Shown: in pieces, positions 24,859 to 36,707 of the stretch
Numbering within the stretch: the first letter of the stretch is position 1
How the letters are laid out: each line of letters starts with the position of its first letter
Source of the DNA: Chlamydoabsidia padenii
Lineage: Eukaryota; Mucoromycota; Mucoromycetes; Mucorales; Cunninghamellaceae
Reading direction: 5' to 3'
DNA length: 64,000 bases
Assembly (NCBI GenBank): GCA_025330725.1
Contig: JAIWND010000034.1
Span: 62,001 to 126,000 of the forward strand
Program-made: the position numbers and the translations under genes
The notes under the pieces: model-generated
What the model was told of the DNA's origin: nothing
Databases searched by the model: none
Seen by the model: only the letters and a program-made list of their open reading frames with translations

Positions 24859-25492
24859 GGCGATCGAATTTGGATCAACATTGAAAACGAATCCCTTAAT
24901 CTTGTTGAACAAGTATAATGATTTTGATAGAGGAGGAGTAATGTAAAAATGATCATAAAAAAGTAGTGAAGGGTATGTGATGTCGATAGTCTAAAAAGCT
25001 ACTTACATTTCAAGTCCCGCCCGAAACTCTTGTATCAACACATTTCATATGTCAAGCAAAGACAATGGTACCTGATCCGATTTATATGGGCATCCCAAAA
25101 CCAAGGTAAACTACGCCCATCCCCTAGCCAATAAACAACGAACACTCACCTTACACGTGAAAATAAGCCCATTCATTTTCACATGGTCGATCATGTAATA
25201 GCTGTCAAACCTTTTCCATTAAATGAAAGAAAACAGGTGAGCTGTATACCACGGAAGACATAATAAACAAGGGTTAATGAGGAATGAACAAGTAGTAGCC
25301 CGGTGAGCAAATGAACACATCATAACTCTTAACCTTGTATTCAAACTTTTTACATACTGAAAGCCTATAATAAGATCAATAAAGTAGAGAACAAAAAGCG
25401 CTATCGGATGTGGGCCTAATTTGGTAAGCCCGTATCAATGCGGCCTGTCGTCCAATTTTTCTTGGTCCCTCAACCCCTTTTTTTTTTAAATT

Positions 25493-25504
25493 TTCAAACG
25501 CCGA
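25493..25504 (+). promoter_or_regulatory. TTCAAACGCCGA element upstream of the kinase
   Basis: CGCCGA variant of the recurrent element, about 80 bp before the kinase ATG, same orientation as the gene. Confidence 0.4.
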
Positions 25505-25584
25505 TACTGCCTATAAGATTCTTGGTTTTCCTTTTTTCTTCCCTCTTCTTCTCTTCCTCAATTACCGTTACCTCAATACTCACC

Positions 25585-26781
25585 ATGACACGTTGGTTCA
25601 GTCCTACCATTTTACAATTCACATCTACTTCTTGGCACCATTCTCCAGTGCAAACAGAAAAACCAACTCACTCATCTGCTAAACATCGCCATGTCAAACA
25701 TTATCGACTTTTACAAAAACTTGCTCATGGCTCCACATGCACCGTTTATCTAGCACTCAACACAAAAACAAGAAAACTCTGTGTAAGTAAAAAGAAAAAA
25801 AGAATGCTATTATCTATTTCGTTTTTCGTTCAAACTAATCAAAAGATCCTACTTTTTTCTATTGTTTGTGGTATATTTAGGCAGTCAAGGAAATGGATGG
25901 AATCAAGTTACAACGTCAACTATGTTTGGACTGGTTACAATCAAGACATCCCAAGAATCATCAAAAGCAACTATCAGACAATCATAAACGACGACGTATT
26001 GACCCTCTCCCCGCACTCATCTCGACCTCTTGCTTGGAATCCGAACTGCTACAGTCTTTGCATCATGATAACATTATCGAATGGTTGGATCAATTTAAAG
26101 AAAATGGTAACTTGTACCTGGTGACAGAATGGATAGATGGAACTGTTTTGGTCAACTTGCATGATGACTATAATAATCGACCTGAAAATGACAATCAGCA
26201 TGGCTCTTCATTGGATCCCCTGGTATGTCATTCTGTTTTTACTCAACTGGTAGATACTTTGGACTATTGTAAGTAGATAGATAGATAGAATACCATCATT
26301 CCTCTCATCAGTTTCTGTGTTTTAATTAGTACATCAAGAAAACGTGATCCATGGCGATGTCAAACCCGACAATATTCTTTTGACAAAAGACAACCACATC
26401 AAGCTCATCGACTTTGGAAGTGCCATCAAGCTAGATAGCGACGCTAACACTTACAGACGACGGACACCAGCATTTACACCTCCTGAATGCATGAAAAAAC
26501 AGCCCGATTCCACTAATTTGGCGACAAGAAAACACTACGAAACGGCGGGTGATGTCTGGTGCTTGGGCATGACTCTTTACTGCATGGTGTATGGTCGACT
26601 TGCATATGTGGATCTCTACTCCTTCTTGTCCACTTGTACACCGCCCCATACTGACACCACGGATCCTCGACTTTGCCATCTCATCGATCGGATGCTGACT
26701 CGATCTCCTCTGGAACGGATCACTCTGGATCAAATCAAGTGCCATTCCTGGTTTGTAGGCGATCCGAATAATCCTTCTTGA
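25585..26781 (+). CDS. Small serine/threonine protein kinase (CaMKK/Sak1-like)
   Basis: Exons 25585-25782, 25881-26268 and 26330-26781 give 345 residues, little more than the kinase domain. Seen: nucleotide loop LAHGSTCTVYLAL (first glycine replaced), CAVKEMD with the catalytic lysine, catalytic loop IHGDVKPDNILL (HGD instead of HRD), IDFGSA, and activation segment ending TPAFTPPE. A lysine/arginine-rich insert lies between beta3 and helix C. HGDVKPDN and PAFTPPE recall the CaMKK/LKB1-like upstream kinases of Snf1/AMPK (Sak1, Tos3, Elm1); this subgroup call is tentative. The ATG at 25585 (CACCATGAC context) is preferred over an in-frame upstream Met at 25438, which would add a hydrophobic leader. 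Confidence 0.8.
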
Positions 26782-27244
26782 TATGGTGTTGGCCGATGGC
26801 TCTTTTGTTGTTGTTGTTGTTGTTGTTGTAATGGTAGAATATTTAGACTTGATTAGTTGCCCCTATCCCCCTTCCTGCTACATATCTATTTATCCCCATT
26901 CCTGGTGTGATACCATATTGATCTGTGATACAATCGAGACGGACACAGTTTCGGTTATCTCCCCCCTTTTTTAAACATTTGCTTTAATAAAATTGATATG
27001 CAATTGTCCCATAATAAACATCCGACCCCCATGAATGATTAACTATTGTATTATATATACAATTCCTCATTGTCAATAAAGATAAACATGTCCAATTTTA
27101 TTATCGTTAATTAATAAAACATACTATTTACATATACAATGAGGCCCATCAATAATAATAATAACAATAATAATACTTATTCTACATACAAACTATATAT
27201 AATATCTATACTATAAGCAAACGCCCCGTCTGCTCGTGCCCGCT
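26782..27244. other. Convergent intergenic region
   Basis: 3' flanks of the kinase and Pumilio genes: GTT repeats near 26800, AATAAA-type signals, AAT repeats near 27150. No gene seen. Confidence 0.6.
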
Positions 27245-30200
27245 TCAATTAGAGCTGGTGGTAGTTGGTATGTTGGTTTGATTTGGTGTCGATTTAGATG
27301 TTGGTAAAGTGGAGGCTGGTGATGATGATGGTGATGATGATGATAAAATTGACTTTAGTATATGATTAAATGGAGGCAAATCAGGAATTGTTGCTGTTGG
27401 AGTCATCTGTTGCTGAGAGGTGGCCGCTGCTGTCATGGCCGCTGCATACATATTGGCCATCATCGCTACTGCTTGAGGGTTTTTCATCCACGATACCATG
27501 TCCATTGGCGCTTCTCCATTTGATGATCCCACCGATGGTTGATGTGACGGTATTGATGGTGGTGGTGTAGATGATTTGACTTGTTGTTGTTGTATCGTTA
27601 TGCCATCATCATTCCGTTCGGAAAGTGGTCCGCCCACCAGATCCAAATCTTCCATCAGTTTCTTGTAAGCTTGAAATTGTTGAGCGCCAATCCGATCCAA
27701 TGATGCCCGAATGAGTTGCACCAGTTCCACTCGTTGATCATTGCTGATATGGGGTAGGCCAATGATTTTCTGCATCAACACCACTCCATGTGTTTGATCG
27801 CGCAAAACGTCGTCCAATATATGAGCATCAGTCGTCAGAGCTTGTAAAAACAAACGGCTGGTATCAGGTTCTTCTTGTTGTTGAATGATCTTGAAGACGG
27901 TCATTGAGCCAGATTTGTGAATGCACAGCTTGTTGAGGTAAGGTAAAAGTCGAGGAGTCAAGACACGATATCGACCAGAGAGTTCCGAAGTATCGAGTAG
28001 CCATACTAAGAGGAGGGTTCCATTAGCATTGGTCGTTAATAGCACCGCATTTTGTACAATGGCAGCTGCACAGTAGATTCGCTGATTCTTGGCGACCACA
28101 TCGTTTTCCAAGATCGAGCGCACCGCCCTCGCGCCAAATCTGCCTTGTCCGATTTCCCAGCATTTGTCGACAATTGCATCGAATATATATTGGTTGTGGT
28201 GGGGACCTTTACGAAGACAGCATTGTACCACATAGTTGCCAAATTGATCCAGTAGTAACAGTGGGACATAGGGTGCGACATGTCGTTGAATCGTTTCGGT
28301 CTATAACGGAGAAAAAAAAAAGAATTGGTGGTTAGCATATTATATTAGTCTGTCCTCTATTATTTCTATTTCCTTACCTGGGCAGGGGTGTTTGCATAAT
28401 CGATTATCTTTTGAGCAGCCCATGTTCCATTTTTATGTACGCCAATAGCAGCGAGATGAGGGGCGATCCTTTCCAGCATAATCAACTTCGTCGACTCTGT
28501 ACAGTATTCAAAGAGTTTCTGGACCACAGTATTGCCAATATAATCTACATGAAGAGAGGAAGAATGAGCAACATGCCCCTTGTTTCATTTTTTCTATTTT
28601 GTTAACAACTTACCACTACATAGTTCCACGATTTCATCCATGCATTCTTGGGCCATCATTTCCACGTCCTGCAAAGCTTGACCGTTTTCCAATCGTTTCC
28701 GCATATCACGAAGTCGCAATGGTTCGAGAGTTCTATCGGTGCCGAGTTCAGGTACAGGAGGAATCACCGAAAAGTAACTGACAGGAGCACGGTCGTGTGG
28801 TGTGGCATCTGTTGAAGGACAAAGTTGTTGCATGATAAATTGGCGTTCAGTGGAAATGGCCGAGTTCAGGTTGGGTTGACCGGCTGTGTGTTTTCCAGAG
28901 GCATTGGTCATCAAAGTAGTCATCATCATTGCTGTAGCCCATTGTGTAGCTTGACATGCATCTGTGGACAAGCTGTTGCTGGGATCGTTGGATGCCCTTG
29001 ATGTCGATGAAGAAGACACAGGCGCATTATGCCGAGGTGAGAGATTGGGCGGGAATGGTTGCTGATCTTTTGTATTAGTTGAAGTTATATATTGGTGATA
29101 TCGCTGTTGCTGTTGGAGATAGCCATGATGTTGCTGTTGGTACATCTGATATTGTGTCGGAGGTATCGCTTGTTGTTGAGATGGTACAGAAACACAACCA
29201 GGTTCACCATTGTTGATATCTTCAGCAGAAGGAGCCTTGGCAAATCCAATCCGAACCGTCCCCGAGCCAGGACCTAAAATCTCCTTGTTTTGCAAGTTTT
29301 TACGAGCCCGCACAGCATCTTCTTGGTGGACAAAGTTGACAAAACCGCAGTTTTTATGAGACAGGACGCGCACCGATTCAATTGGACCAAATGCTTGGAA
29401 TATGGCTTGTAGAATAGCAATGTTTATGTTTGAAGGGATGTTCCCAACCCCTAATTTATAAATATAACATTTGATTAGTCAACTTTTTGATATACTGAGA
29501 CCCTCTCTACCTTATACTTACATAATGCGCGTGTGGGGCCTTGAGCATTAGGTCCTGCTTCGTTAGTGAGAGCCATCGCCACAGTGACATCTGCTTTCCC
29601 AAACCCAACACGGACCAAAGTTCCACCTAGTTTACTTCCGAGTCTTGATTCCAAGTCGTTCTTCGCAGCCACAGCATCTTCCACCGTAGTAAAGTTGACA
29701 AAAGCACATTCTTTATCAGATAGAATCCGGGCGCTTTCTACATGGCCATAGATAGAGAATTGCTGCATCAAGTCGTTGACATTTAATGAAGGATTGATAT
29801 TGCCAAGCCAAAGAGTTCGGGATGGAATTTGAGATGGTGCCGAGGAAGGTGAATCCAATAGTGCCGACGATGAGCTTGATACTGAGGTTTTAGCATCCTT
29901 GATTAAAAAATAAACATTAGTTAGCAAATGTAGTGAGTGACCGACCCTATGTTGATTGATAAGAATACTTACTTGATGTGGCAAATCATCCAAGGATCCA
30001 TCTTCGTAATTATCCACAGTGCCAAATCGACTAGTTGCCCAATACCGTTCCGATGTCAAGTCCATCATATTACCACTTGATCGTGACATGCGCAATGACT
30101 GCTGTGTATCTGGTGAGATTTGATGGCCCAAAGGAGGTAATTCTTTTTGCTGTTGCTGAAAACCATGTTGATGCTGAGCCTGGATTGCTGGATTCGGTCT

Positions 30201-31110
30201 ATTATTAGATGGTGAAGTCCTGCCGAATGGTGCAAAAGAAGAGAACCCATTGTCATCCAAATCCGCCATCCCAAGACTGACGGCACGAGGACGTTGCATT
30301 ACATTTGATCGAGTTTGAGGAGAGAAGGGACTGAATCCCAAGGGTGGCATCATTTCGCCAAGTCGATCACCACTGGAAGAAGGATCGCGTGTGGATACTG
30401 TATAAGCACGATGTCGCTGCTGAGATTGTTTCTGACCATCCGTATGGGCCATGGGCAAGTACGGAGCCGAGTGACGAGTATCTTCCAAACCAAGAGAAGC
30501 CAAAGTACGTTGGACGGTATCCGAAGCATTTTCTTCATTTGTGTAATAGGAAGGAATACCAGAGTTAAGCAAGGCTTTTTCATATTCTTGGGGAGATGTG
30601 TTCATGTTTGAGGCAGAAAGAAGAGTGACTGATCCAGATCTACGACGACCAACATCACCAGAAGAAGCACCCAAGTTCAAGGTAGTACCACCATCCAAAT
30701 ACAAAGCATCACCAGTAGACATGACTTGAGATGAGGACACAGAGTTATTCGTTGCTGTTGTTGTTGAAGGGACTGTGTAAGGAAGCATCGTAGTACGAGA
30801 AGGCATCGTGCCGGCCCTTGGGCGACGTAAACCACCAGCCAGATTTGAAACATGAGAACCAGTTGTTCCAACTAAAGGTGAGTGATTGAATAGTCGTTCA
30901 TGTGAAGTATCTTGTGGAGCCCTATAAATAAGATATCAGCATTAAAAAAGATTAACCAAACACGTATTTGATATAGCAAATAATAATATAACTGAGAAAA
31001 AAATTAGTCCATTACCTTCTACTTAAAGCAGGGGGTTCTTGACCAGAAGCATTAGGCAGGTGCGAGTTGTATTTGTGTAGGTTCATATCAGATACCCAAC
31101 TAAAATCCAT
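27245..31110 (-). CDS. RRM-RRM-Pumilio RNA-binding protein (Jsn1/Puf1-Puf2 type)
   Basis: Six exons, 31110-31016, 30921-29973, 29897-29522, 29450-28614, 28544-28378 and 28300-27245, give 1159 residues. The first ~370 residues are S/T/Q-rich and disordered. RRM1 (RTLWLGNINPSLNVNDL, RNP1-like CAFVNFTT) lies at ~375-450; RRM2 (LWVGNIPSNINIA, CGFVNFVHQ) at ~473-545. A Q/P/S-rich linker leads to Pumilio repe­ats at ~735-1020, e.g. GNTVVQKLFEYC, NGTWAAQKIID, FGNYVVQCCLR and FGARAVRSILE. A low-complexity S/T/P/A tail follows. RRM plus PUM in one chain is the Jsn1/Puf2 type, which binds mRNAs for membrane-associated proteins and controls their stability or translation. RNA target unknown. Confidence 0.93.
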
Positions 31111-33182
31111 GTTGGTATGAGATTTGGCTGATATATATCGAAGAATAAAAAGAAGAAGAAGATAAAAAAAAAAAAAAAAGAATGGGGGAGAAAAAAGAAA
31201 GAGCAAGAAAAAAAAAAAAAAAAAAAAGCGCTACCAAATTCAAATCGAGACGAGTTGAAACGCCGATAAAGACGATCCTCACTTTATACACCACTGACAT
31301 GCCCTCTCAAAGGTAGAAAAGATGCAGATATTTACATTATTTTACCTCACTTTACAAGAGACGTGACAAAGAGGACTCTCAAGTGCATGATCAATAGACT
31401 CATATTTCAATGTTGCACAGTTAGCCCACCGACAGAAAAAAAAAAAAAAAGAAATGCGCATTAAAGCAAATACTTTTACTAGACGCACTACAATGCCAAA
31501 ATGTAAAAAAGTAGGTAACCTGAATACGTCAGTACTAGTTCAAATTTTTATACTACTAAATTATTACAATGGTATGTACTTAGCGCTGTGATGAAGCTCA
31601 CTGGTAATATGAATATGTAGAATAACAAAACAACAAAAGGGACCATTAAGGTTGCTGTCTTTCACTCCTATTGGCAGAAAGCCAATCAGTGACACTTACT
31701 CCGAACTTTCTTTTGGTTTAAAAAAAAAACCCCCCCAGTCTGGTGTGAGTTAACATCACATCACCTTGATATCAAAAAATTAATAATCATCAAAAGTAGT
31801 ACGGAAAGTGAGTGATGATGGTGATGATGGTGATGATGATGATGATGTTATCATCTATTACTCTCCAAATGGGAGGATGATGTATGCCCATAAAAGTAAT
31901 TTTAAATCCCGTAGTCTTGGGGCGACTATTTCAAACCCCGTCTAAAATTTGAAATACGTGGATCAAACCAGGGTATTCTTTTTTCTCTTCAACTTGTTTT
32001 TTTTTCAAACTTGTTTTCCATCATGATGATTCTCATCCTTGTACAGACGCAAATAGCATTATTTCTCTTCTTTTGAGTAATAGTGGGCTTTTGCAAAGCT
32101 GACAATTTGAGTAGGCCAGATATCTTTATTGATATCAATAATCTGAATGGATTCGTTTGTTAAACATTGCTTCTAGTTGTAGTTATCTTGTCTATTGTTA
32201 ATCTTATATTTAATCAATAAAAGCTCCTTTATACAAACTCTTCTATTTCTATGTGGGCTAATCTCTGTATGTGTAAAAGTGTTTATAGGGTATGTGGCTA
32301 TGTAGGATGTTGGTGGGGGACTGTATTATCATGGAGGAAAAAGGGGAACACACACCGCCCAACGTCAAAATTCATATCCCGACACTGCCATTTAGCAAAA
32401 TCAATGATTATGCATAAACAACATTTGACAGGATGTCTGTTAAGGGCTTGTTGGTGATATGTTTTTTTTTTAATGAATTAATTGGTACTAAATAAGAGAA
32501 TAAAAGAAGGTAGGTGGGGTGCGCGGTAAAAGGACATGTAATAAAAGGAGATTGGTGGAAGAGTGGAATATGCATAGACTGGTGGGCAAAAATAGTAAGA
32601 CATGGACTGTCATTTGTTGGAAGCTTGCTAATACATGTTCTATGTATGATAAATATTCTACATTCCAGTTACCCCAATACAAATGAAGCATATAAAACAA
32701 TAACCCTGATGGTTCCTACTTTATTAAAAGATAATTGACAAGATATCCTCTCTTATAAAAAAATTATACGAATATCTCAAACTCAACGTCGTTTAAACCC
32801 CGGTTATATCCCAGTCTTTTTAACCTTTTTTTTTTTTTTTTTTTGAAACGTAGACTATATAATAGTACAGTTAAAGTACAACAAAACAATCTTCTATATA
32901 AAATAAATCTTTCTGTTGTTTTTAAACGCCAAATCGTACGGAAATTTCAAACTTCATCATCATCATAAAACTTTGAAATCCCGCTTTTTGTGCAACAATG
33001 TGTTGATAATAATAGAAATGGAATGGAATACCCTCACAAAGAGGGGGCACGGGAAGAAGTTGGGTGGAGAGACTGACAACGCTTTCCCTCCAATACCATG
33101 CCCCCAAATCGGGAATTGCTAGGCGCATTGAATTTTGATGTTCGGCGTTTGAAAATGAAGCTTTTTTTCGTCGCAAAGAAAA
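31111..33182. other. Non-coding region upstream of the Pumilio gene
   Basis: No gene seen. Holds AAACGCCGA at 31258, GTGATGATG microsatellites at ~31810-31850, AAATCCCG at 31904 and 32976, CAAACCCCGT at ~31930 and a T22-like tract at ~32825. Confidence 0.55.
31258..31266 (+). promoter_or_regulatory. AAACGCCGA element upstream of the Pumilio gene
   Basis: Variant element (TTGAAACGCCGA), antisense to the gene, about 150 bp before its ATG. Confidence 0.35.
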
Positions 33183-33672
33183 GGTAAAAGTCATTGCAAG
33201 TCTAAACATACTAACAAAAGGGTTTTGGTACTTGAACTTGCGGTGACTCATGTTGTAAATGGGTCATAGTGCCCACATGGCCACGTTAATCATTGGCATC
33301 CGATGCCAATGGAGCGGTAAAGCTCCTTCCAACTCTGACTAGGGACTGGCGGGATTTGAAAACGATTTTTGCTTCTGTATGTAAACTTCGTAAAAGACAG
33401 GTAAAGCTCATTACAAGCTTGGACTGACTAACACAAGGGTCCTGGTGCTTGGCTTTTGCGGTAAAGTATATTGTAAATGGGTTATAGTATTCACATCACC
33501 ACTTTCATCATTAGCATCCTTTAACAATGGAGCGAGGAGAACCCATCCAAAATCTTGGTAAGAGTCAAGGTAGATCGGGGTTTGAACACGAAGTGGATTT
33601 CATGACAGGTAAAAGTCATTGCAAGTTCGGACAAATTGGCACAAGGGACTTGGTGCTTGGCTTTTAACAAAT
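33183..33672. repeat. Three-copy diverged tandem repeat, unit ~210 bp
   Basis: Copies start with GGTAAAAGTCATTGCAAG (33183), GGTAAAGCTCATTACAAG (33400) and GGTAAAAGTCATTGCAAG (33608); the third is truncated. Shared blocks: CTAACA..AGGG, TGGTGCTTGGCTTTT, GTAAATGGGT and CAATGGAGCG. A reverse element sits at each unit end: GCGGGATTTGAA at 33349 and CGGGGTTTGAA at 33577. No frame is shared; non-coding. Confidence 0.8.
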
Positions 33673-34543
33673 ATACCATAACCATTTGGCGTCTAATGAA
33701 GACCCATCTTCTTGTATCACTTATTGATTAGGAAAAGGGAGGAACAAGGGATCAATTGATGCACATGACGTTATCATAACCAGACTTTTTTTTTTTTTGC
33801 ATTGATCGGGGTTTATTTGAAATCCCGCCACCATTACATTCTAGCTCTTTACATGTATTGATTGATGACCAGCATGAATTGATAGTTTGTAAATAGTAAA
33901 ACTGACTCAAATACATGTGATTATATTGTTTATTATATTAATTGACAAGGATTTGCTCCATTGAATCGATTGGTTCATCGTTCATTTTCACACGTTATCA
34001 TTTCCCCAACACTGACTGACGACTTTTATCGCTTCCTGTAACCTATAAGGAGGGTCTACTTTCTTCACCTTTTCTTTTTCTTCACCCTTTATGTCTTCTT
34101 TCCGCTCTCCTTCCTCCACCTCCAATATGGTTGGATGAATCCTCTCTGTCTTCTATCCGCTCTCCTTCCGCCACTGCCAATGTGGTCAGCCAGGCTGCAA
34201 CGGTTATACAATCAAACAATTCATGTAGTAATGCTGGCCACTTGGTATGAAACCACTCTCTCCGTCTCTCCATTCCTTACCAATGTTCAAATCCTTTCCG
34301 GGAAGTTATCGCAACCCACACACACTGCACTTAGGTGATAATTTTTATCATTTCCATAGACAAAAGGGGCTGATCACAGTACCAACTGACTGTTTAATTT
34401 CTTTTTCTATATATTATTGCTTTTGATCATTTATTTCAACCACTTTTAAACATCGTATATTTTATTGTTGCTTTTATTTAATTAATAAAACTAGTATTTA
34501 CAAAATGCACCCAAACTATAATATCCAACAGAGATAACTATTT
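33673..34543. other. Non-coding region, CGR1 3' flank
   Basis: Holds TTTGAAATCCCGCC at 33816-33829 and an imperfect 57-bp tandem duplication around 34092-34200 (CCGCTCTCCTTCC occurs twice). No gene seen. Confidence 0.5.
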
Positions 34544-35178
34544 CTAAACACGAGCCTTTTTCCGTAATTCTTTCTTCTTCATCCTGGCTAATCTTCTTGC
34601 AGACATCTATAGTTGACAAAAAGGAGAGAGAGAGAGAGTTAAATAATCTTGTACCTTGTTTCCTTGGTAGATAGATCATGTTATAGTTTGATGTGCTTAC
34701 TTTTGCTGCCAAAGCTTCTTGTCTTGACTTTTCTTCCTCGATACGTTTTCGTTCCAAATTGATATTTTGTTTCCTCTATATATAAAAAGGAAAAGGATCA
34801 GTAACATGGTTTATCAAGCACAACCATTCCATTACGATTCATGTCCAACTTACGTCCTTTTCAGCCTGTTTTTCATCCTTCATTTGCTTTTCTAGTGCCC
34901 GGACAGTTTGGAGACGTTGACGTTCTTGTGTTCGCTTTTCCCATGACTTTCGAAGTGATTTTGGTTGTTGTGTTCGTATAGTCGGTGTCTTTTGAAGTTT
35001 CCAAACTTTACCTGTTCATTCAAATATTAAAAAGAAACGGGGGAGATCAAACGAATGAGTACACTTTTTATAAGTATGAATAGTTTTCCTATTGTTTACC
35101 TGATACCCTCTTTGTGATCTTGTCAACCACACCACCAACAGGGACTTTGGTGCCTGAAACTTGACTTGTAGAATCCAT
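34544..35178 (-). CDS. CGR1: rRNA-processing protein Cgr1 (CCDC86 family)
   Basis: Exons 35178-35100, 35011-34854, 34775-34701 and 34606-34544 give 124 residues. After a short leader come SGKVWKL, LRKSWEKRTQERQ, ALEKQMKDEKQAEKDRK, RKRIEEEKSRQEALAAKM and a basic end RRLARMKKKELRKKARV. The K-W...KEMK-D-K...R.EEK...AAKM pattern is the Cgr1 signature: a small, highly charged coiled-coil nucleolar protein needed for 60S/27S pre-rRNA processing. Length fits the family (110-150). None of the exons gives a long open frame alone, so the gene is easily missed; all phases agree when joined. Confidence 0.88.
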
Positions 35179-35676
35179 CTGTAAATAAAATAAAAAGACA
35201 AGAGAAAGGAAAAGAAAAAAGAAAAGAAAATTTTTCAGGCCCTTTTACATACTCCGGCTGTATAATATCGGGGTTGAAATATATTTCAGGTAGTTTCTGG
35301 GTCGATCATTTTGCATAATTAAAACTTGCTATAGATCATTCTACCCGCCTACCTTGATCAAGTTTCACTCCATCAAGTTACATAATATCAATACTTGTTT
35401 ATTCAAAACTTTACATTGTTTAATTAATGAATGTGAGTATTAGTATATAAAATCATGATGGATATTATGAACCCCCTACAAGAAAAGAGTTACATCATCA
35501 CATAATAAGAAGCAAAGACAAGACCATAAACACATGTAAGCATTTATACAGTATAATATAAGGGATTTTTTATTATTAATAAAAGTCAAGATGATGAAGG
35601 TTAAACAATTACAAATTACTATTTGGCTATACTAGGGGAGAGGGGAGAGGGTACCAACGATCCAAATCCTTCATCT
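35179..35676. other. Intergenic, CGR1 promoter and MDE1 3' flank
   Basis: No gene seen; a reverse CGGGGTTGAAATA (~35268) resembles the recurrent element and lies ~90 bp before the CGR1 ATG. Confidence 0.5.
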
Positions 35677-36504
35677 TCATTGAGTAGATTCATCCAAACA
35701 AGTGTCGATACCAATACTTTTCATCTTGACAGCAATTTCAAACAAGTAATCATAGCATTCGGTCATGGTCTTTGCCTTTTCCCAAGATTCGCCCCATACA
35801 TAAACCCCATGTCGTCTTACCAACACCGCATTCGTTTCCGGGTACTTTTCCATAGCCTACAACAAAATAAACAACAACAAAATTAGATGTCAACATCATT
35901 CATTGTCATTTCATTCATTATTATATTACCAAGGCCATGCGTTCTGTCAAATCTTCTTCTTCAGGGGTATTTTCAACAATAGGCACCACCAACTTGTCAA
36001 AGTAGCGGAGATTGGTTTTGGTGGATCCTCGACGAATGCCCTTGATCATTTCTTGATGAGAGATTTCGAATGTTTCGCCAGGGAATAACAAGGTAGCCAT
36101 CACGGCATTTTGAGAATGAGTATGGATGCAAGCACCAGCAGCACGCATAGAATAGGCATTGTAAAAGAGAGGCGTACAGGCAGAAGGCTTCAGGACAGGT
36201 GGTTGGCGGATCAAGGTACGATCTTGAAGGGCAAGGACAAATAAATCGTCAGATACCATGCGTTCCTTTTGTACACCTGAAGGAGCAATGTAGACGTGTT
36301 CACTATATATACATAAAGGATCAAACGTTAATGGTTTTACTCGTCTTTTTTGTATGTTTTAACTTGCCCATTTCGAATACTGATACCGCCACCAGTTCCA
36401 GTAACCCAACCAAGTGAGTAAAACAAGCGACATAATTCAGGAATCAGGTTAGAAGGATGAAGAGGATCTTCTGAGCGAATAAGTGCATCGTTGGTGTTGT
36501 CCAT
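35677..36504 (-). CDS. MDE1: Methylthioribulose-1-phosphate dehydratase
   Basis: Exons 36504-36368, 36302-35930 and 35856-35677 give 229 residues. Class II aldolase fold: [21 protein letters not shown] near the start, [22 protein letters not shown], zinc ligands in IHTHSQNAV, then TLRY-like and [12 protein letters not shown] with the third histidine. Removes water from MTRu-1-P in the methionine salvage pathway, cytosolic. Intron 1 uses a GC donor (GGGCAAGT) and normal AG acceptor: only this junction keeps the frame and yields [11 protein letters not shown]. Divergent from SGT1 across 203 bp. High confidence. Confidence 0.94.
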
Positions 36505-36707
36505 GATAAACTTGCAAAAGAGTGATAAAAGGAAAAAAGAAGAAAAAAAAAAAAAAAAAAAAAAAAGGTGAAGTAACCCTTCCCAAAAAGCGGCTTTTGA
36601 AAATAAAAAAAAGCAAGTCAAAATTTGACCAATAAAAAGGGTCCTTTTATGCGGGAGGTTCTTTCACATTCTTTTTGTCTCTTTCTTCTCTTCTTTACCT
36701 TTATTCA
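36505..36707. promoter_or_regulatory. Bidirectional MDE1-SGT1 promoter
   Basis: 203 bp between divergent ATGs. Contains a ~26-nt A-tract, GCGGCTTTTGAAA at ~36590-36602 (spaced variant of the element) and TGCGGGAGG at ~36650. Confidence 0.5.

Larger units (their letters stand above)
24396..25584. other. Gene-poor region upstream of the kinase
   Basis: Holds a duplicated TGTAATGTCAGCG at ~24658-24684, a GC palindrome (24837-24858), a degenerate element CAAGTCCCGC at ~25011, and TTTTCAAACGCCGA at 25491-25504 in the kinase promoter. No convincing gene. Confidence 0.5.

Noticed and set aside
32922..33251. 109-codon reverse frame
   Set aside because: Overlaps the tandem-repeat start; composition not coding-like.
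34082..34338. Overlapping frames on both strands
   Set aside because: Arise from the CT-rich duplicated segment; no domain.
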